Of a stretch of 64,000 nt of DNA, positions 9,777 to 18,582 are shown piece by piece. Source of the DNA: Schumannella luteola (GTDB taxonomy: Bacteria; Actinomycetota; Actinomycetes; Actinomycetales; Microbacteriaceae). The DNA lies in contig NZ_JACBZY010000001.1 of NCBI RefSeq assembly GCF_013408685.1, positions 3,348,001-3,412,000 of the forward strand, given 5' to 3'. The notes under the pieces were generated by a model that saw nothing but the letters and a program-made list of their open reading frames with translations, searched no databases and had not been told where the DNA came from. The first letter of the stretch is position 1, and each line of letters opens with the position of its first letter. The translations under genes and the position numbers were made by a program.

Positions 9777-10618
9777 TCGGCGTGAGCCGCGCATCCCGCA
9801 CCACCGGCCGGGCGACCTCGCGTCGCCCGGCCGGGCCCCGCGCGCTCGCCGCGATCGCGGCGAGCGCCCTCGTGGCCGCGCTCGGCCTCGCCGGGGCGGT
9901 GCTCGGCGTCGCGACCCCCGCCTCGGCGCACAACCGCGTCACGGCGACCGTGCCGGCCGCCGACGCGACCGTCACCGCGCTGCCGGAGACGTTCTCGATC
10001 ACGACCGACCTGGCGATGCTCGACCTGCAGGGCGGCGGCAAGGGCTTCGCCGTGCGCATCGAGGGCCCCGAGGGCTGGAGCTACTGCCCCGAGCAGCCCG
10101 AGATCGTCGACAACACGATGTCGGTTCCGGCGGTGCTCGGCGGTTCAGGCCCCTACACGCTCACCTGGCAGCTCGTCTCCGCCGACGGCCACACCGTCAG
10201 CGGCGACTTCGGCTTCACCTGGCAGGCGCCGGCCGACTACGTCGTGCCGAAGGCGGGAGCCGACGGCAACCCGGCGTGCAAGCCCGACACCGCCGACGAG
10301 TCGGATGCCGACGGCGCGGCCTCGTCGGCTCCCTCCGGACCCGCGGTCGGCCAGGACGGCGCGCAGGTCCCCCTCGGCGACGTGCTCTGGATCGGCGGCG
10401 CGATCCTGGCCGTGCTCATCGCGGGCGGCGTGACGCTGCTCGTGCTGACCCGCAAGCCGCGAAACGATCGCACAGGCGGCGACAGCAGCGGTTCCGATTC
10501 CGACTCGGTCTCCGACAGCCGCGATCGCGGGCCCGACGCCGACGCCGGATCGAACGACGGCGGAAGCGACAGCGGCGGGTCCGGCGACTCCGGCTCCGGG
10601 GGCGGCAGCTCCGACTGA
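9773..10618 (+). CDS. copC: CopC-domain copper-binding protein with a C-terminal anchor
   Basis: A 281-residue protein. The signal peptide ends TPASA, leaving an N-terminal His (HNRVTATVPA), and the CopC fold carries the conserved SADGHTVSGDFGFTW. These are the Cu(II) ligands of the family. Unlike short periplasmic CopC, this one continues through a linker into a membrane helix (about 205-227) and a 50-residue tail almost wholly of Ser, Gly and Asp. Start is GTG at 9773, overlapping ycnI. Role: copper handling at the outer face of the membrane. No CopD-like partner follows, though the 8187 gene may supply the membrane function. Confidence 0.9.
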   Translation: MIGVSRASRTTGRATSRRPAGPRALAAIAASALVAALGLAGAVLGVATPASAHNRVTATVPAADATVTALPETFSITTDLAMLDLQGGGKGFAVRIEGPEGWSYCPEQPEIVDNTMSVPAVLGGSGPYTLTWQLVSADGHTVSGDFGFTWQAPADYVVPKAGADGNPACKPDTADESDADGAASSAPSGPAVGQDGAQVPLGDVLWIGGAILAVLIAGGVTLLVLTRKPRNDRTGGDSSGSDSDSVSDSRDRGPDADAGSNDGGSDSGGSGDSGSGGGSSD

Positions 10619-10653
10619 CCGCATCTGCGCCGACCGCGTCGGCGTCGCACGAC

Positions 10654-11082
10654 CTAGCGGGTCGCGGGAACCAGCTTCACCAGCGGGATCTCGCGGCCCG
10701 CTTTCCGTTCGTGCTCGGCGAAGAACGGGAAGCCCTCGAGCAGCTCGGCCCAGAGCCGCGCCCGCGCGTCGCCCGTGACGGTCTCAGCCCGCCCATCCCA
10801 CTCGCCGTCCGGCAGCTCGACATGCACGCTCGGGTCAGCGACGAGGTTGAGATACCAGGCCGGATGCCGCGGCGCGCCCGCAGCCGACGCCACGACGACG
10901 ACGCCGTCGCGGTCGTCGGATCCCTGCGGCACGAACATCATCGGCGAGGTGCGCTTCTCGCCCGAGCGCCGTCCGGTCGTCGTGAGCAGCGCGATCCGCT
11001 CGCGGTGCACTCCCGGAACCCCGAGGTCTCCCCCGGCCCGGTACCCCGCGATGACCTGCTCGTCCAGCTCGTGCGCCGTCAT
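10654..11082 (-). CDS. Nitroreductase-fold deazaflavin (F420)-dependent oxidoreductase family protein
   Basis: A 142-residue protein of the Ddn/DUF385 family, small split-barrel proteins that use F420H2 or a related cofactor. Seen are LLTTTGRRSGEKRTSPMMF, the loop HPAWYLNLVADPSVHVEL, and a C-terminal IPLVKLVPATR. The ATG at 11082 lies 7 nt after a TACGGT -10 hexamer with no ribosome site, suggesting a leaderless mRNA. It sits just past the clpP2 terminator in the same direction and is probably transcribed separately. Confidence 0.85.
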   Translation of the reverse strand: MTAHELDEQVIAGYRAGGDLGVPGVHRERIALLTTTGRRSGEKRTSPMMFVPQGSDDRDGVVVVASAAGAPRHPAWYLNLVADPSVHVELPDGEWDGRAETVTGDARARLWAELLEGFPFFAEHERKAGREIPLVKLVPATR

Positions 11083-11114
11083 GCTCCGCACCGTACGCCG
11101 TGCCGGCGACACGC

Positions 11115-11148
11115 AGAAGGGCCGCCGGGATGGCCCGACGGCCCTTCT
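11115..11148 (-). terminator. Terminator of clpP1-clpP2
   Basis: A 10-bp perfect stem AGAAGGGCCG / CGGCCCTTCT with a 14-nt loop, 36 nt beyond the clpP2 stop. Confidence 0.65.
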
Positions 11149-11183
11149 TCCGCATCTCCGCACGAGCGGAGCAGCGGCGGCGC

Positions 11184-11855
11184 TTACTTCGCGGTCAGCG
11201 CCGGCACGTTCTTGCGGCTCGTGAGCACCTGGTCGATCAGACCGTACTCGAGCGCCTCCGGCGCGGTGAGGATCGTGTCGCGCTCGATGGCGGCGTTGAT
11301 CTCCTCCTGCGACTTCTTCGAGTGGTTCGCGAGGGTCTCCTCGAGCCACGTGCGCAGGCGCAGGATCTCCTTGGCCTGGATCTCGATGTCCGAGGCCTGA
11401 CCGCGACCGGCCTCGCCGACGGCGGGCTGGTGGATGAGCACGCGCGCGTTCGGAAGAGCGAGGCGCTTGCCCGGCTCGCCGGCCGCCGCGATCACGGCCG
11501 CGGCCGAGGCCGCCTGGCCGAGCACCACGGTCATGACCTGCGGGCGGATGTACTGCATCGTGTCGTAGATCGCCGTCATGGCCGTGAACGAGCCGCCGGG
11601 GCTGTTGATGTACATGACGATGTCGCGGTCGGGGTCCTGGCTCTCGAGCACCAGCAGCTGAGCCATGATGTCGTCGGCCGAGGCGTCATCCACCTGAACG
11701 CCCAGGAAGATGATGCGGTCTTCGAACAGCTTCGCGTAGGGGTCCTGGCGCTTGAAGCCGTAGGCCGTGCGCTCCTCGAAGCTGGGGAGGATGTAGCGCG
11801 ACGAGGGCATGCGCGACGCGAGGTCGCCGCCCGCCGAGAAGTTCGGGGTCTCCAT
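11184..11855 (-). CDS. clpP2: ATP-dependent Clp protease proteolytic subunit ClpP2
   Basis: A 223-residue serine protease subunit with a complete Ser-His-Asp triad: Ser117 in GQAASAAAV, His142 in VLIHQP, and the Asp in ERDTILTAPEALEYG. The N-terminal propeptide region of about 30 residues (SRYILPSFEERTAYG) is the form seen in actinobacterial ClpP2. It is the second gene of the clpP1-clpP2 operon, 36 bp after clpP1, and the two products form the mixed tetradecamer that works with ClpX at 6740. Confidence 0.97.
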   Translation of the reverse strand: METPNFSAGGDLASRMPSSRYILPSFEERTAYGFKRQDPYAKLFEDRIIFLGVQVDDASADDIMAQLLVLESQDPDRDIVMYINSPGGSFTAMTAIYDTMQYIRPQVMTVVLGQAASAAAVIAAAGEPGKRLALPNARVLIHQPAVGEAGRGQASDIEIQAKEILRLRTWLEETLANHSKKSQEEINAAIERDTILTAPEALEYGLIDQVLTSRKNVPALTAK

Positions 11856-11891
11856 GATTCGTTCCGTCTCTCTTGTTCTCTGCGCTCGCGA

Positions 11892-12482
11892 CTACTTGGA
11901 CTCGTCGGTTCCGCCGCCGCCGACGACGTCGGCCGCCGACTCGCGGATGTGGTCGACGAAGCCGTACTCGAGAGCCTCCTCGGCGGTGAACCAGCGGTCG
12001 CGGTCGCCGTCGGCGTTGACCTGCTCGGCGGTCTTGCCGGTCTGGGCCGCCGTGATCTCGGCGAGGCGCTTCTTCATGTCGTTGATCAGCGCGGCCTGGG
12101 TCTGGATGTCGGAGGAGGTTCCGCCGAATCCGCCGTGGGGCTGGTGCAGCAGCACGCGCGCGTTGGGCGTGATGTAGCGCTTGCCCTTCGTGCCGGCCGT
12201 GAGCAGCAGCTGGCCCATCGAGGCCGCCATGCCGATGCCGACCGTGACGATGTCGTTCGGCACGAACTGCATCGTGTCGTAGATCGCCATGCCGGCGGTG
12301 ATCGAGCCGCCGGGCGAGTTGATGTAGAGGAAGATGTCCTTCTTCGGGTCCTCGGCCGCGAGAAGCAGCAGCTTCGCCGCGATCTCGTTCGCGTTGTCGT
12401 CACGCACCTCGGAGCCGAGCCAGATGATCCGGTCCCGGAGAAGTCGGTCGAAAACGCTCGGCTGGAATGCCGGTTCTGCCAT
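11892..12482 (-). CDS. clpP1: ATP-dependent Clp protease proteolytic subunit ClpP1
   Basis: A 196-residue ClpP with Ser88 in GMAASMGQ, His113 in VLLHQPHGG and the Asp in [13 protein letters not shown]. First gene of the clpP1P2 operon. A TAGATT -10-like hexamer lies about 40 nt upstream, and GGGAG a few bases before the ATG serves as ribosome site. A tandem 11-bp repeat lies further upstream at 12601-12633. Confidence 0.97.
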   Translation of the reverse strand: MAEPAFQPSVFDRLLRDRIIWLGSEVRDDNANEIAAKLLLLAAEDPKKDIFLYINSPGGSITAGMAIYDTMQFVPNDIVTVGIGMAASMGQLLLTAGTKGKRYITPNARVLLHQPHGGFGGTSSDIQTQAALINDMKKRLAEITAAQTGKTAEQVNADGDRDRWFTAEEALEYGFVDHIRESAADVVGGGGTDESK

Positions 12483-12600
12483 TGGAGCAACTCCCTGTTC
12501 TGTGGATTGCCTCGAATCTACCGGGGCGCCCGAAGCGGTCTGGGCCCTGTTCGCCGTGGGCAGATCGGGTGTCGCCGTGACGACGCGCTCGCCGTCGCGA

Positions 12601-12633
12601 GCGGGCGACGCGCGGGCGACGCGCGGGCGACGC
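12601..12633. repeat. Tandem repeat, 3 x 11 bp
   Basis: Three exact copies of GCGGGCGACGC in the 215-bp gap between clpP1 and the divergent gene at 12698. It lies about 120 bp upstream of the clpP1 start. It may simply be slippage in GC-rich DNA or a row of protein sites. Confidence 0.7.
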
Positions 12634-12697
12634 GGCGCTGCCTGCCGAGTCGCCGAGCGCTGTTCCCCGTCACCGCGACCGCGCGTAGCCTGACGGC

Positions 12698-13237
12698 GTG
12701 AGCGACGGGGCGGGCGACGGGGCGAAGCGCGAGGATGCGCGGCCGGATGCGCCCGGCACCCGGCTGCAGCGCTGGGCGACCTCGGCTCTCTGGCCGGTCG
12801 CGATCGCCGTGCCGATCGTCTCGATCCTGACCGCGATCATCGTGCGACTCGGCGGTCACCGCGATCCGGACGGCGCCGACAGCTCCTCCACGCAGGGGAT
12901 GCTCGGCGGAGCCGGCGACGGATTCCTGCTGCAGCTCGCCGGGATCGACGCCGTGCTGCTGCTCGGCACCCTCGTCGCGGCGGCGCTCGTGCGCGTGCGC
13001 CAGGCGCGCGGCAGCGCCGAGCTCAGCCGACCCGAGTCGTGGGCCGTGCTCGCCCAGGCGGGCGGCGGCGCGCTCTTCGCGCTCGGGATCGTGCTCATCG
13101 ACCCGGCCCCGGGACCGGCCGGGCAGTGCCTCATCATGGGATTGTGGGCCGTGGTCGTCGGCACCGGGGCGCTCATCGCGCTCGCGGTGCGCGAGCTGCG
13201 GCCCCGCTCGAGCCCGACCGAGGAGAGACTGCCGTGA
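12698..13237 (+). CDS. Membrane protein of unknown function
   Basis: A 179-residue protein with four hydrophobic segments (about 33-52, 80-100, 118-136 and 145-165), hydrophilic ends and no known domain. The GTG start is 6 nt after a TAGCCT -10 hexamer (12686-12691) with no ribosome site, so the mRNA is probably leaderless. The stop overlaps the next gene's GTG by 4 bp, so the pair forms an operon. Confidence 0.75.
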   Translation: MSDGAGDGAKREDARPDAPGTRLQRWATSALWPVAIAVPIVSILTAIIVRLGGHRDPDGADSSSTQGMLGGAGDGFLLQLAGIDAVLLLGTLVAAALVRVRQARGSAELSRPESWAVLAQAGGGALFALGIVLIDPAPGPAGQCLIMGLWAVVVGTGALIALAVRELRPRSSPTEERLP

Positions 13238-13797
13238 CCGACCCGACCGCCCGCGCCGCGGCATCCACCTCCGCCGTCGCGATCGATCGATCCGACGACC
13301 CGGGGTACGCCGAGTGGCGCCGCCGCATCGACGCGGTCTGGGACGACGAGTCCCTCGGCGAGCGCGAGACCATGCGCCGCATCGACGCCCTCGTGACCGA
13401 GCGCCCCGACGACCCCGAGGCGCTGGCCGAGGCCGGCGGCGCCCGCGATTCCGCCGGTCTCGAGTCGTGGGCCGAGCAGCTGTACGTGCGGGCCCTGGAT
13501 GCGGGGCTCGCCGAGCCGTATCGCTCGCAGGTGACGATCCAGCTCGCCTCGACGATCCGCAACCTCGGCCGCCCCGAGGAGTCGATCGCGCTGCTCGACG
13601 CGCACTTCGGCGATCAGCCCGAGCACGAGCTGGCCGCGGCGGCGAGCGCCTTCCGCGCGCTCGCGCTCACCTCGGCGGGTCGCCAGGTCGAGGCCGTCTC
13701 CGAGCTGCTGATTACGCTCGCGCCGACGCTCCCCCGCTACCGCCGGTCGGTGCGGGCCTACGGGCGCGACCTCGTGGGGCTGCCTGAGGAGGACTGA
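13234..13797 (+). CDS. Tetratricopeptide-repeat protein
   Basis: A 187-residue soluble helical protein resembling TPR_5-type proteins that mediate protein contacts. Seen are helical pairs such as DDPEALAEAGGARDSAG, LESWAEQLYVRALDAGL and GRPEESIALLDAHFGDQPE, ending with a Tyr-containing tail (RRSVRAYGRDL). The GTG at 13234 overlaps the upstream stop and has GAGGAGAG as ribosome site; longer in-frame starts would lie inside the previous gene. Specific partner unknown. Confidence 0.8.
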   Translation: MTDPTARAAASTSAVAIDRSDDPGYAEWRRRIDAVWDDESLGERETMRRIDALVTERPDDPEALAEAGGARDSAGLESWAEQLYVRALDAGLAEPYRSQVTIQLASTIRNLGRPEESIALLDAHFGDQPEHELAAAASAFRALALTSAGRQVEAVSELLITLAPTLPRYRRSVRAYGRDLVGLPEED

Positions 13798-13953
13798 GCG
13801 CGACGGCGTCCGGGAATGGGATCGGCGGGGCGCCTCGGTGATCGCGCCGGCACAGGCGCCGGGCGCGCAGCAGCCGGCATCGCCGAATCGCAGAGCTCGC
13901 TGAGAACCCGGCCGCGCATCCCGTCTCGTGGCCGGCCGTTAACCCGCGGTCTT

Positions 13954-13959
13954 TACGGT
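13954..13959 (+). promoter_or_regulatory. -10 element of a leaderless acyltransferase gene
   Basis: TACGGT lies 7 nt before the ATG at 13967, placing the expected transcription start at or next to the start codon. Confidence 0.5.
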
Positions 13960-13966
13960 CGCCGAG

Positions 13967-16351
13967 ATGGATGAGACGACCCGACGCCGCCCGCGGCCCG
14001 CCTCGAGCGTCGCGGGCCGCAGCGACTCGGCATCCGCGGCCGGCGCCGACACCGGCACCCGCTCCGGCTTCCGCGCCGACGTGCACGCGATCCGCGCCCT
14101 CGCTGTGGTGCTCGTCGTCGCCTACCACCTGCACCTCGGCCTGCCGACGGGCGGCTTCGTCGGCGTCGACGCCTTCTTCGTCGTGTCGGGCTTCCTCATC
14201 ACCGGCCACCTCGTGCGCGAGCTGCGCCGCGACGGCCGCGTCGACCTGCCGGCGTTCTGGGCCCGCCGCGCCCGTCGTCTCGTGCCCTCGGCGCTCGTCG
14301 TGATCGTCGCGGCCGGCGCAGTCGGGCTCGCCGTGATCCCCCGCGAGGATTGGCCGCGGCTCGGCGCCGAGCTCGCGGCCAGCGTCGCCTATGTCGAGAA
14401 CTGGTTCCTCGCCGGCGCGAGCGTCGACTATCTCGCGGCCGGGGCCTCGGCCACGCCGTTCCAGCACTTCTGGTCGCTCGGAGTCGAGGAGCAGTTCTAT
14501 CTCGTCTGGCCGCTGCTGCTGCTGCTCGCCTGGCGCGTGCTCGCCCGGCGGCCCGGACGGTCGAGTCGCCGCGAACGGGCTGCCCGGTCCGAGACGGACG
14601 GACCGGCGGCAGCGGCGGCGGACGCCGCGGTCGCCGCTTCGCCGTCGATCTCCACGCCCGTCGCGGGCCGCCTGCTCGACCGCCTCCGCCGCCGCGACCC
14701 GCTCCTCATCGCGACCCTGCTGGTGGCCCTCGTCACGGCGGCCTCGCTCGCGGCATCCCTCGTGCTCACGGCCACGAATCCCGAGCCCGCCTACTTCTGG
14801 CCGCACACCCGCGCCTGGGAGTTCGGGGCCGGTGCGCTCCTCGCTCTCACCGGCGCACGGCTGCCCCGCCGGCTCGCCGTTCCCGGTGCGCTGCTCGGCT
14901 GGGCCGCGCTCCTCGCGACCGGACTCCTGCTGCCCGCATCCATCCCCTACCCCGGCATCGCGGCCGCGCTGCCGGTCGCCGCGACCGTGCTCGTGATCGC
15001 GGCGCGCTCCGAGTCCGGCGTCGTCGGCCGCGTCATCCGCCTCGCCCCGGTGCGGGCGCTCGGCACGCTCTCGTACACGCTGTACCTCTGGCACTGGCCG
15101 ATCGGGGTGCTGCTGCCGAAGATGATCGAGCTGCCGGTCTGGGCTGAGGCGACGCTCGTCGCCGCGCTCTCGCTCGGTCTCGCCGCCCTCACCCACCTGC
15201 TCGTCGAGAAGCCGGGGCTGTCGCCGCGGATGCGCCGCCTGCGACCGCGCGTCGTGCTCGGGGCGACCGCGGGGGCGATGGTGCTCGTGCTCGCGGCCCC
15301 GGGTGCCGGCTGGGCCGCGATCGCCAACCAGCGCGCGGACGACGCCCGCCTCGCCACCCAGCTCGCCGACGGTCACGCCGACTGCTTCGGCGCCGCGGCA
15401 ATCGCCGACTCCGCCGGCTGCGATCTGAACGGCGACCCCGCACTCGCCTTCACCCCGTCAACGACAACCGCCGAGTACGACATCTCGTCCACCTGGGACG
15501 AGTGCCAGGCCCGCGACGACGCCCCCGTCAGCTGCGTGATCGGCCAGCGCGGCGGCACCCGGGTCGCCCTCATCGGCGACTCGCACGCCCACCACTGGGA
15601 GTCGGCGCTCAGCCGCCTCGCCGAGCAGCGCGGCTGGGAGCTGCACTTGTTCGTCAAGGGCGGCTGCGAGTTCTCGGCCATCGAGTGGAGCGACGTCGAC
15701 GAGCCGACGCAGGCGCGCTGTGAGCGCTGGAACCAGCGGGTGGATGCGGCCCTCGCCGACCAGGATCCCTACGAGCTCGTCTTCACCTCCTCGCGCGCCG
15801 ATCTGCGCGGGCAGCCGACGGGGCTGACGGAGGGCGCCGACGCCGGCGCGGCCCGCGCCGGCGATGCGGGTGCCGACCCGGACTCGAGCCCCGACGAGGC
15901 GGATGCCGATTCGGCTTCGAACTCCGACGCGACCCCCGATCCCGCGACCGAGGCCGGCCGCGCCGCGATCGCGGCCGCCGGCTACCGCGCCGCCTGGCAG
16001 CCGCTGATCGACCGCGGCACGACCGTGCTCGGCATCCGCGACACCCCGGCGGTCGGCACCGGCAACCGCGCCTGCCTCGACGCGAACCCCGACGACGTCG
16101 GCACCTGCGAGATCAGCGCCGACCGCGCCTTCGCGTCGACCGACCGGCTCGCGGCGACCGCCGCATCCACCGCCGGAGCCCGCGAGCTCGACCTCACCTC
16201 GTCGCTCTGCCGCGACGACTCCTGCCCGGCCGTGATCGGCAACGTGCTGGTGTTCCGCGACTCGCAGCACCTCACCGCGACCTACTCACGCACCCTCGCC
16301 CCGGCTCTCGGGCGGGCGGTGGATGCGGCGCTCGCGACGCCAGGGTCCTGA
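13967..16351 (+). CDS. Acyltransferase-3 / SGNH fusion (OafA-like O-acetyltransferase)
   Basis: A 794-residue protein. After a 35-residue polar N-terminus comes an acyltransferase-3 membrane domain (about 35-430, about ten helices) with AIRALAVVLVVAYH carrying the catalytic His, FVGVDAFFVVSGFLI, RRARRLVPSALVV and FWSLGVEEQFYLVWP. The extracytoplasmic SGNH domain (about 490-790) has VALIGDSHAHHW with the nucleophile Ser and a late DSQHLTATYS with the His. An Asp/Ala/Ser-rich insert lies at about 625-660. Such fusions acetylate cell-surface polysaccharides or peptidoglycan; the acceptor here is unknown. No polysaccharide genes are adjacent. Confidence 0.92.
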   Translation: MDETTRRRPRPASSVAGRSDSASAAGADTGTRSGFRADVHAIRALAVVLVVAYHLHLGLPTGGFVGVDAFFVVSGFLITGHLVRELRRDGRVDLPAFWARRARRLVPSALVVIVAAGAVGLAVIPREDWPRLGAELAASVAYVENWFLAGASVDYLAAGASATPFQHFWSLGVEEQFYLVWPLLLLLAWRVLARRPGRSSRRERAARSETDGPAAAAADAAVAASPSISTPVAGRLLDRLRRRDPLLIATLLVALVTAASLAASLVLTATNPEPAYFWPHTRAWEFGAGALLALTGARLPRRLAVPGALLGWAALLATGLLLPASIPYPGIAAALPVAATVLVIAARSESGVVGRVIRLAPVRALGTLSYTLYLWHWPIGVLLPKMIELPVWAEATLVAALSLGLAALTHLLVEKPGLSPRMRRLRPRVVLGATAGAMVLVLAAPGAGWAAIANQRADDARLATQLADGHADCFGAAAIADSAGCDLNGDPALAFTPSTTTAEYDISSTWDECQARDDAPVSCVIGQRGGTRVALIGDSHAHHWESALSRLAEQRGWELHLFVKGGCEFSAIEWSDVDEPTQARCERWNQRVDAALADQDPYELVFTSSRADLRGQPTGLTEGADAGAARAGDAGADPDSSPDEADADSASNSDATPDPATEAGRAAIAAAGYRAAWQPLIDRGTTVLGIRDTPAVGTGNRACLDANPDDVGTCEISADRAFASTDRLAATAASTAGARELDLTSSLCRDDSCPAVIGNVLVFRDSQHLTATYSRTLAPALGRAVDAALATPGS

Positions 16352-16405
16352 CCGCTCCGGCTCACTGCGACGAACGCCGCGGCAAGCGCTGCGTCAAGCG
16401 CTGCG

Positions 16406-16930
16406 TCAGCGGCGCAGCTTGTCGAGCGTGTTGACGTTGCGGCTGGTCAGCCACGGCTTGTAGCGCGCCTTCGACTGCGCCTTGCCCATCACGCTGTCGA
16501 GCGTCGACCCCTTCTGCACGGTCCAGTAGAGGACGCCGTGGGCGAGCTCGGCACGCTCGAGCTGCGGATCGAGCGACGGGATGACGTCGGCCAGCTCGGC
16601 GCGAGTGTCGTCGTGCGCGGCGACGACGACGTAGTCGTGCCAGCCGTCGCGCCCGCGCTCGAAGGGGTAGTCGTCGATGATGCGGGCGAGCTCGGCGTCG
16701 TCGAGCACATGCACCCAGGCGTCGTAGCCGAAGCGCTCGCGCAGCGCGGCTTCGAGCCGCTGTTTCACGGTCGCCGCCGACTCGTCGCTCTCGAGCGCGA
16801 CGTTGCCGCTCGCGAGCACCGTGCGCACGCCGCCGTAGCCGAGCGCGCGCACGCAGTCCGCGAGGTCGGCCATCTTGATGTTCACGCCGCCGACGTTCAC
16901 TCCGCGCAGCAGCACGACGTATCCGGTCAT
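16406..16930 (-). CDS. DUF1697-domain protein
   Basis: A 174-residue protein of a widespread family of unknown function. It opens with YVVLLRGVNVGGVNIKMADL and contains VRTVLASGNVALESDESA, a family hallmark. It ends with the usual KARYKPWLTSRNVNTLDKL. The ATG at 16930 with a GAGGAGG ribosome site is preferred over an upstream ATG that would run into the tig terminator. Confidence 0.88.
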   Translation of the reverse strand: MTGYVVLLRGVNVGGVNIKMADLADCVRALGYGGVRTVLASGNVALESDESAATVKQRLEAALRERFGYDAWVHVLDDAELARIIDDYPFERGRDGWHDYVVVAAHDDTRAELADVIPSLDPQLERAELAHGVLYWTVQKGSTLDSVMGKAQSKARYKPWLTSRNVNTLDKLRR

Positions 16931-17031
16931 CGCGCACCTCCTCGTCGTGGTCAGGCTAGCGACGCCCGCCGACACGAGACCCGCGTGTGGGCGGCCGAGC
17001 CGCCACGCGCGACCCGTCCTCGGATATGGCG

Positions 17032-17065
17032 GAGGGCCGGGCGGGATCGCTCCCGCCCGGCCCTC
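17032..17065 (-). terminator. Trigger-factor terminator
   Basis: A perfect 15-bp stem (17032-17046 pairing 17051-17065) with a 4-nt TCGC loop, 57 nt past the tig stop. Confidence 0.75.
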
Positions 17066-17099
17066 GAACCGTCCGCCCGGGTCATGCCCGGGCACCGCG

Positions 17100-17143
17100 T
17101 CAGTGGTTGTGTCCGGCGTGACTCAGTGGTTGTGTCCGGCGTG
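17100..17143. repeat. Tandem duplication across the tig stop codon
   Basis: A 21-bp sequence, TCAGTGGTTG followed by TGTCCGGCGTG, occurs at 17100-17120 and again at 17123-17143 (period 23). On the minus strand it encodes the last residues of tig (HAGHNH, stop). The second copy lies just past the stop, so it does not change the protein. Confidence 0.85.
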
Positions 17144-18472
17144 CTCGTCGGCCGACTCCTCGCCGAAGATCGGGCTGTCGTCGCCCTCACCCAGCGCGGT
17201 CGCGGTGAAGGCGCTGACGTCGACGGGCTTGCCGTCGGCATCCACGACCTTCGCCTTGCTCAGCACGACCGCGAGGGCCTTGCTGCGTGCGACGTCGGCG
17301 ACCATGGCGGGGATCTGACCGCCCTGGTCGAGGGCCTTGATGAAGTCGCCGGGCTCCATGCCGTACTGCGCCGACGCCTGCACCAGGTAGGTGGTGAGCT
17401 CGTTCTGCGAGACCTGCACGTTCTCCTTCTCGACGATCGCGTCGAGGATGACCTGCTGGCGGAAGGTCTTCTGCGTCGACTCGGTCACCTCGGCGCGGTG
17501 CTCGTCGTCCTCGAGACGGTTCTCCTGCTCGAGGTGACGGTGCACCTCGTCTTCGACCATCTTCTCGGGAACGGGGATCTCGACCTGCTCGAGCAGCACG
17601 TCGACGATCTGGTCGCGCGCCTGGGCGCCCTGACCGAAGACCTTCGACTTGCCGAGCTGCTCGCGCAGGTCGGCCTTGAGCTCGTCGATCGTGTCGAACT
17701 GGCTGGCGATCTGGGCGAAGTCGTCGTCGGCCGGCGGCAGCTCGCGCTCCTTGACGGCGTTCAGCGTGACGGCGATCTGCGCGTTCTCGCCCTCGTGGTC
17801 GCCGCCGAGCAGCGGAGCCTCGAAGGTGGTCGACTCACCGGCGGTGAGCGTGTCGAGGGCCTCGTCGATGCCCTCGATGAGCTCGCCCGAGCCGATCTCG
17901 TAGGAGATGTTCGACGCGGTGTCGACCTCCTCGCCGCCGATCGTGGCGGTCAGGTCGAGCTGCGCGAAGTCGCCGGTCTTGGCCGGGCGGTCGACGGTCA
18001 CCAGGGTGCCGAAGCGGGTGCGCAGGTTCTCGAGCTCGGTGTCGACGTCCTCGTCGGCGATCTCGGCGTTGTCGACCTTGAGCTCGAGGCCCTCGTACGA
18101 CGGCAGGTCGAACTCGGGGCGCACATCCACCTCGACCGAGATCTTCAGGTCGCCGGCGAAGGTCTTCGCGTCGGGCCACTCGAGCACGTCGGCCTCGGGG
18201 CGGCCGATCGGCTTGATGTCCTCGTTCTGCGCGGCCTCGCGGTAGTAGCGGTCGAGGCCCTCGCTCACGGCGTGGTTGAGCACCTCTTCGCGGCCGACGC
18301 GCTGGTCGATGATGGGCGGCGGCACCTTGCCCTTGCGGAAGCCGGGGATGCTGACCTGCTCGGCGATGTGCTCGTAGGCGTGCGCGATGGCGGGCTTCAG
18401 CTCCTCCGGCGTCACCGAGATGGTGAGCTTGACGCGGGTGGGCGTGAGCTTCTCGACGGTCGTCGTGACCAT
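17123..18472 (-). CDS. tig: Trigger factor, ribosome-associated peptidyl-prolyl isomerase and chaperone
   Basis: A 449-residue chaperone that binds the ribosome exit tunnel. The N-terminal ribosome-binding domain carries the signature [11 protein letters not shown] near residue 47. The FKBP-type PPIase domain covers about 155-245 ([14 protein letters not shown]...[13 protein letters not shown]) and a long helical C-terminal domain follows. The tail is acidic, then His-rich (EHAGHNH). The ATG at 18472 is the conserved start ([15 protein letters not shown]); in-frame codons upstream run antisense through tRNA-Pro. It may be co-transcribed with tRNA-Pro, which ends 36 nt upstream. Confidence 0.97.
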   Translation of the reverse strand: MVTTTVEKLTPTRVKLTISVTPEELKPAIAHAYEHIAEQVSIPGFRKGKVPPPIIDQRVGREEVLNHAVSEGLDRYYREAAQNEDIKPIGRPEADVLEWPDAKTFAGDLKISVEVDVRPEFDLPSYEGLELKVDNAEIADEDVDTELENLRTRFGTLVTVDRPAKTGDFAQLDLTATIGGEEVDTASNISYEIGSGELIEGIDEALDTLTAGESTTFEAPLLGGDHEGENAQIAVTLNAVKERELPPADDDFAQIASQFDTIDELKADLREQLGKSKVFGQGAQARDQIVDVLLEQVEIPVPEKMVEDEVHRHLEQENRLEDDEHRAEVTESTQKTFRQQVILDAIVEKENVQVSQNELTTYLVQASAQYGMEPGDFIKALDQGGQIPAMVADVARSKALAVVLSKAKVVDADGKPVDVSAFTATALGEGDDSPIFGEESADEHAGHNH

Positions 18473-18508
18473 AGGGGTGTATCTCCTGCTGTCGGTGGTC
18501 TGGTTGGT

Positions 18509-18582
18509 CGGGGCGACAGGATTCGAACCTGCGGCCTCCCGCTCCCAAAGCGGGTGCTCTAGCCAAGCTGAGCTACGCCCCG
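18509..18582 (-). tRNA. tRNA-Pro (anticodon TGG)
   Basis: On the minus strand the 7-bp acceptor stem CGGGGCG/CGCCCCG encloses a D arm (AGCTCAGCTTGGCTAGAGC), an anticodon loop TTTGGGA with TGG, a GGCCGC variable region and the T arm GCAGGTTCGAATCCTGT. CCA is not encoded. Confidence 0.96.
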
